Assembly (NCBI GenBank): GCA_021159425.1
Contig: JAGGRU010000034.1
Span: forward strand, 1 to 8,202
Length of the DNA stretch: 8,202 nucleotides
Origin: Sulfurovum sp.
GTDB taxonomy: Bacteria; Campylobacterota; Campylobacteria; Campylobacterales; Sulfurovaceae
Reading direction: 5' to 3'
In this document: piece after piece, positions 6,492 through 8,202 of the stretch
Layout of the letters: each line of letters starts with the position of its first letter
How positions within the stretch are numbered: the first letter of the stretch is position 1
Translations under genes and position numbers: made by a program
Notes under the pieces: model-generated
Told to the model about the DNA's origin: nothing
Databases searched by the model: none
The model's input: only the letters and a program-made list of their open reading frames with translations

Positions 6492-6958
6492 TGAAAAGTT
6501 TTAAACTACTTGTTCTAGCTATAGTATTACTATTAGGTATTACAGGTTGTGAAAAAAAAGATCCCACAGAGATGCGTGGTGTTCACTGGGACAGAGATAT
6601 GTGTGAACGCTGTAAAATGGTTGTAAGTGACAGACATCATGCTGTGCAGGTGATAAATACTACTAATGGCAGAACCTATATGTATGATGATATTGGTTGT
6701 GTGGTATTATGGTTTGATGATGAAAAGATCGAGTGGGCTTCACAATCAAAGATCTGGATCACTGATATCACTACAGGAAAATGGATAGATGCACGAACTG
6801 CACTCTATGATACGCATAATATCACCCCTATGGCTTACGGTTTTGGTGCGCATGAAAGCAACAGCACCATTAAAGAAGATGAAGAGATCATAAACTTTGA
6901 AGAAGTAAGCAAACGTATCTTTGAAATTGAAGAAAATAAAAACAGGAAAGCATATTGA
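6491..6958 (+). CDS. nosL: NosL, Cu(I) chaperone lipoprotein
   Basis: The 155-residue protein has a lipoprotein signal ending in GITGC (Cys20), placing it on the periplasmic face of a membrane. The NosL core shows CERCKM (C38, C41, M43), DDIGC (C70) and TPMAYG (M114), the residues expected to bind Cu(I). NosL is a copper-binding protein that delivers Cu to the NosZ maturation machine (NosDFY). I chose ATG 6491, which overlaps the nosF stop (TGATG), over a TTG one codon earlier; no clear Shine-Dalgarno is seen, so coupling to nosF translation is likely. It sits between nosF and nosY, unlike W. succinogenes, where nosL follows nosY. Confidence 0.92.
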   Translation: MKSFKLLVLAIVLLLGITGCEKKDPTEMRGVHWDRDMCERCKMVVSDRHHAVQVINTTNGRTYMYDDIGCVVLWFDDEKIEWASQSKIWITDITTGKWIDARTALYDTHNITPMAYGFGAHESNSTIKEDEEIINFEEVSKRIFEIEENKNRKAY

Positions 6959-7782
6959 AGAATTTAATGTTAATCGCCTATCTTGACCTTAAAGAGTCTA
7001 TACGGGCCAATTGGTTTATTGTCTACTCACTGGTATTTGGTGGGTTGATCGCACTCTTTTTCATCGCAGGGATCACAGAATCACAGGTGATGGGATTTTC
7101 CGGTTTAAGCAGATTGTTGCTGATGTATATTCAGGTTACTATCGTAATTCTGCCTATCTTTATACTCATCACTACAGTGCGTTCCATATCGGGTGATAGA
7201 GACAGCCATATTTTGGAATACATGCTCTCTTTCCCCATCTCTCTTAAACAGTATTACTGGGGTAAAGTCTTTGGGCGTTTTATTACCGTATTTTTGCCTG
7301 TATTTATGGCAATGGTATTTGCGATCCTCTATGGTATGTATAAAGGTGCAGAGGTGCCTTTAGGACTCTTCTTCCTTTATACAGGACTGCTTTTTGCGAT
7401 GTCTTCGGCTTTTTTGGGGATAGCCTTTTTTATCTCTTCTATCGTGAAATCATCAGAAATGGCATTGGGTATTTCATTTTTTATATGGATATTTTTACTG
7501 GCATTTATTGATATTGCTCTTATTTCATTGATGATGCAGCAGCGTATGAATGCGGAGTTGATCATTGCTATTGCTATGATCAATCCTATGGAGATATTCA
7601 GGGTAGCCGCCATCTCACTTTTTGATCCGGAACTCACTGTAATGGGACCGGTAGCATTTTATATACTCGATATGATGAGTCAAAAAATGTTTGTATTCAT
7701 CTCTATTGTCTATCCACTTTTTTTAGGGATACTCTTTGCCTTTTTAGGCTTTAAAATATTTGAAAAAAAGGACTTGGTATAA
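6955..7782 (+). CDS. nosY: NosY, ABC-2 type permease
   Basis: The 275-residue protein has six predicted membrane helices (about 19-39, 53-76, 106-127, 136-161, 169-191 and 245-268). The cytoplasmic loop SISGDRDSHILEYMLSFPIS (77-96) is typical of ABC-2 permeases and would contact NosF. NPMEIFRVA (210-218) before the last helix is a NosY-type motif. It is the membrane subunit of NosDFY, required for copper-centre biogenesis in NosZ; the transported substrate, possibly a sulfur species, is unsettled in the literature. TTG 6955 overlaps the nosL stop (TTGA) and has AGGAAAG 5-7 bases upstream. An ATG at 6967, four codons later, is the alternative but lies further from this site. Confidence 0.94.
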   Translation: MKNLMLIAYLDLKESIRANWFIVYSLVFGGLIALFFIAGITESQVMGFSGLSRLLLMYIQVTIVILPIFILITTVRSISGDRDSHILEYMLSFPISLKQYYWGKVFGRFITVFLPVFMAMVFAILYGMYKGAEVPLGLFFLYTGLLFAMSSAFLGIAFFISSIVKSSEMALGISFFIWIFLLAFIDIALISLMMQQRMNAELIIAIAMINPMEIFRVAAISLFDPELTVMGPVAFYILDMMSQKMFVFISIVYPLFLGILFAFLGFKIFEKKDLV

Positions 7783-8202
7783 TGAAACTCTTCACTATAT
7801 TACTTTTTATAACCTCACTGCTCTTAGCTGATACGCCTGCCAAAAATATAGTGAATGATAAACCATTTAATGCACCAGCATTTTACAGTATGGATTTTGA
7901 TAAAAACACAACATGCTTGGTAAGACATTTTAAAGTCTATAAAGACCCAAAATGGGTAGCCAAGATCAAAACAAGATCTGGACAAACCGTCTATTTTTCC
8001 AGCCCAAAATCAATGTTTGAATTTTATCATAGACCGGGGAAATGGTTTGAAGTAGGTGTAAAAAGTGAAAGAGACTTTTCTGAGATCGTTGTGACAGACT
8101 TTGAAACACTGAAACCTATCAATGCTGAAAAAGCTTTTTTTGTGTATGGAAGCAGAGCTACTTCACCAGCGGGTGATGACCTGGTACCTTTAGCGACAAA
8201 AG
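7782..8202 (+). CDS. Second NosL-family protein, divergent, 3' truncated by window end
   Basis: An open frame of 140 codons runs from ATG 7782 to the window end. The ATG overlaps the nosY TAA by one base (TAATG), with AAAGGA about 9 bases upstream. A Sec signal peptide is seen (hydrophobic 3-15, probable cleavage near ADT, 16-18), with no lipobox Cys. The rest resembles the NosL fold: a strand with WVAKI, GQTVYF, MFEFYHRP, then EIVVTDFETLKPI, KAFFVYGS and TSPAGDDLVPL. By hand alignment with the upstream NosL, only one Cys remains (C45, matching C38). C41, M43, C70 and M114 are replaced by R48, F50, S77 and A130. Its role is probably in NosZ maturation, given the position. Copper binding in the usual NosL manner is doubtful. 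The identification rests on motif resemblance. Confidence 0.8.
   Translation, partial: MKLFTILLFITSLLLADTPAKNIVNDKPFNAPAFYSMDFDKNTTCLVRHFKVYKDPKWVAKIKTRSGQTVYFSSPKSMFEFYHRPGKWFEVGVKSERDFSEIVVTDFETLKPINAEKAFFVYGSRATSPAGDDLVPLATK

Noticed and set aside
1..8202. CRISPR array, tRNA, rRNA, transposase, integrase or phage genes
   Set aside because: No regularly spaced direct repeats, cloverleaf-like elements or mobility-gene motifs were found by reading both strands. The only repeat-like element is the short doublet at 1729-1793.

Overview
The window is an almost complete clade II (atypical) nitrous oxide respiration (nos) gene cluster. All genes are on the + strand. Gene content and order match the Campylobacterota type known from Wolinella succinogenes: nosZ with a C-terminal haem c domain, then nosB, D, G, C1, C2, H and F. 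After these come a NosL-family gene, nosY, and a second NosL-family gene cut by the window end. The AT-rich sequence, the haem-tailed NosZ and the NosG-C1-C2-H module all point to Campylobacterota. A marine Sulfurovum/Sulfurimonas-like organism is my best guess, but the genus is inferred and not shown.

Layout: 1-725 is the 3' part of nosZ, entering inside the CuA ligand motif and ending with a CSGCH haem domain. Positions 726-942 form a regulatory gap with a perfect 18-bp palindrome, a long GC-containing hairpin, and a promoter. That promoter has an FNR-like site centred at about -41.5 from the start predicted from a perfect TATAAT. Positions 943-1722 encode NosB. Positions 1723-1811 hold an imperfect inverted pair of GC-rich palindromic units (REP/BIME-like). 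Positions 1812-7782 are a tightly packed run: nosD, G, C1, C2, H, F, L, Y. From 7782 to the window end there is a NosL-like gene that overlaps the nosY stop codon by one base.

How the genes work together: NosH (membrane, polyferredoxin) and NosG (Tat-exported, four Fe-S cluster motifs) are expected to take electrons from menaquinol. They would pass them through the monohaem cytochromes NosC1 and NosC2 to the cytochrome c domain of NosZ, which reduces N2O to N2 in the periplasm. NosD, NosF and NosY form the ABC-type machine needed for copper-site maturation, and NosL is a Cu(I) chaperone lipoprotein. NosB is a membrane protein required for N2O respiration in W. succinogenes, with no settled biochemical role. 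No nosR or nosX is seen, as expected for a clade II cluster.

This is mainly a known system. The less ordinary points are the internal FNR-type promoter, the REP-like insertion, and the divergent second NosL, which has lost nearly all candidate copper ligands. In addition, nosD, nosF and nosY, and only these, use non-ATG starts.
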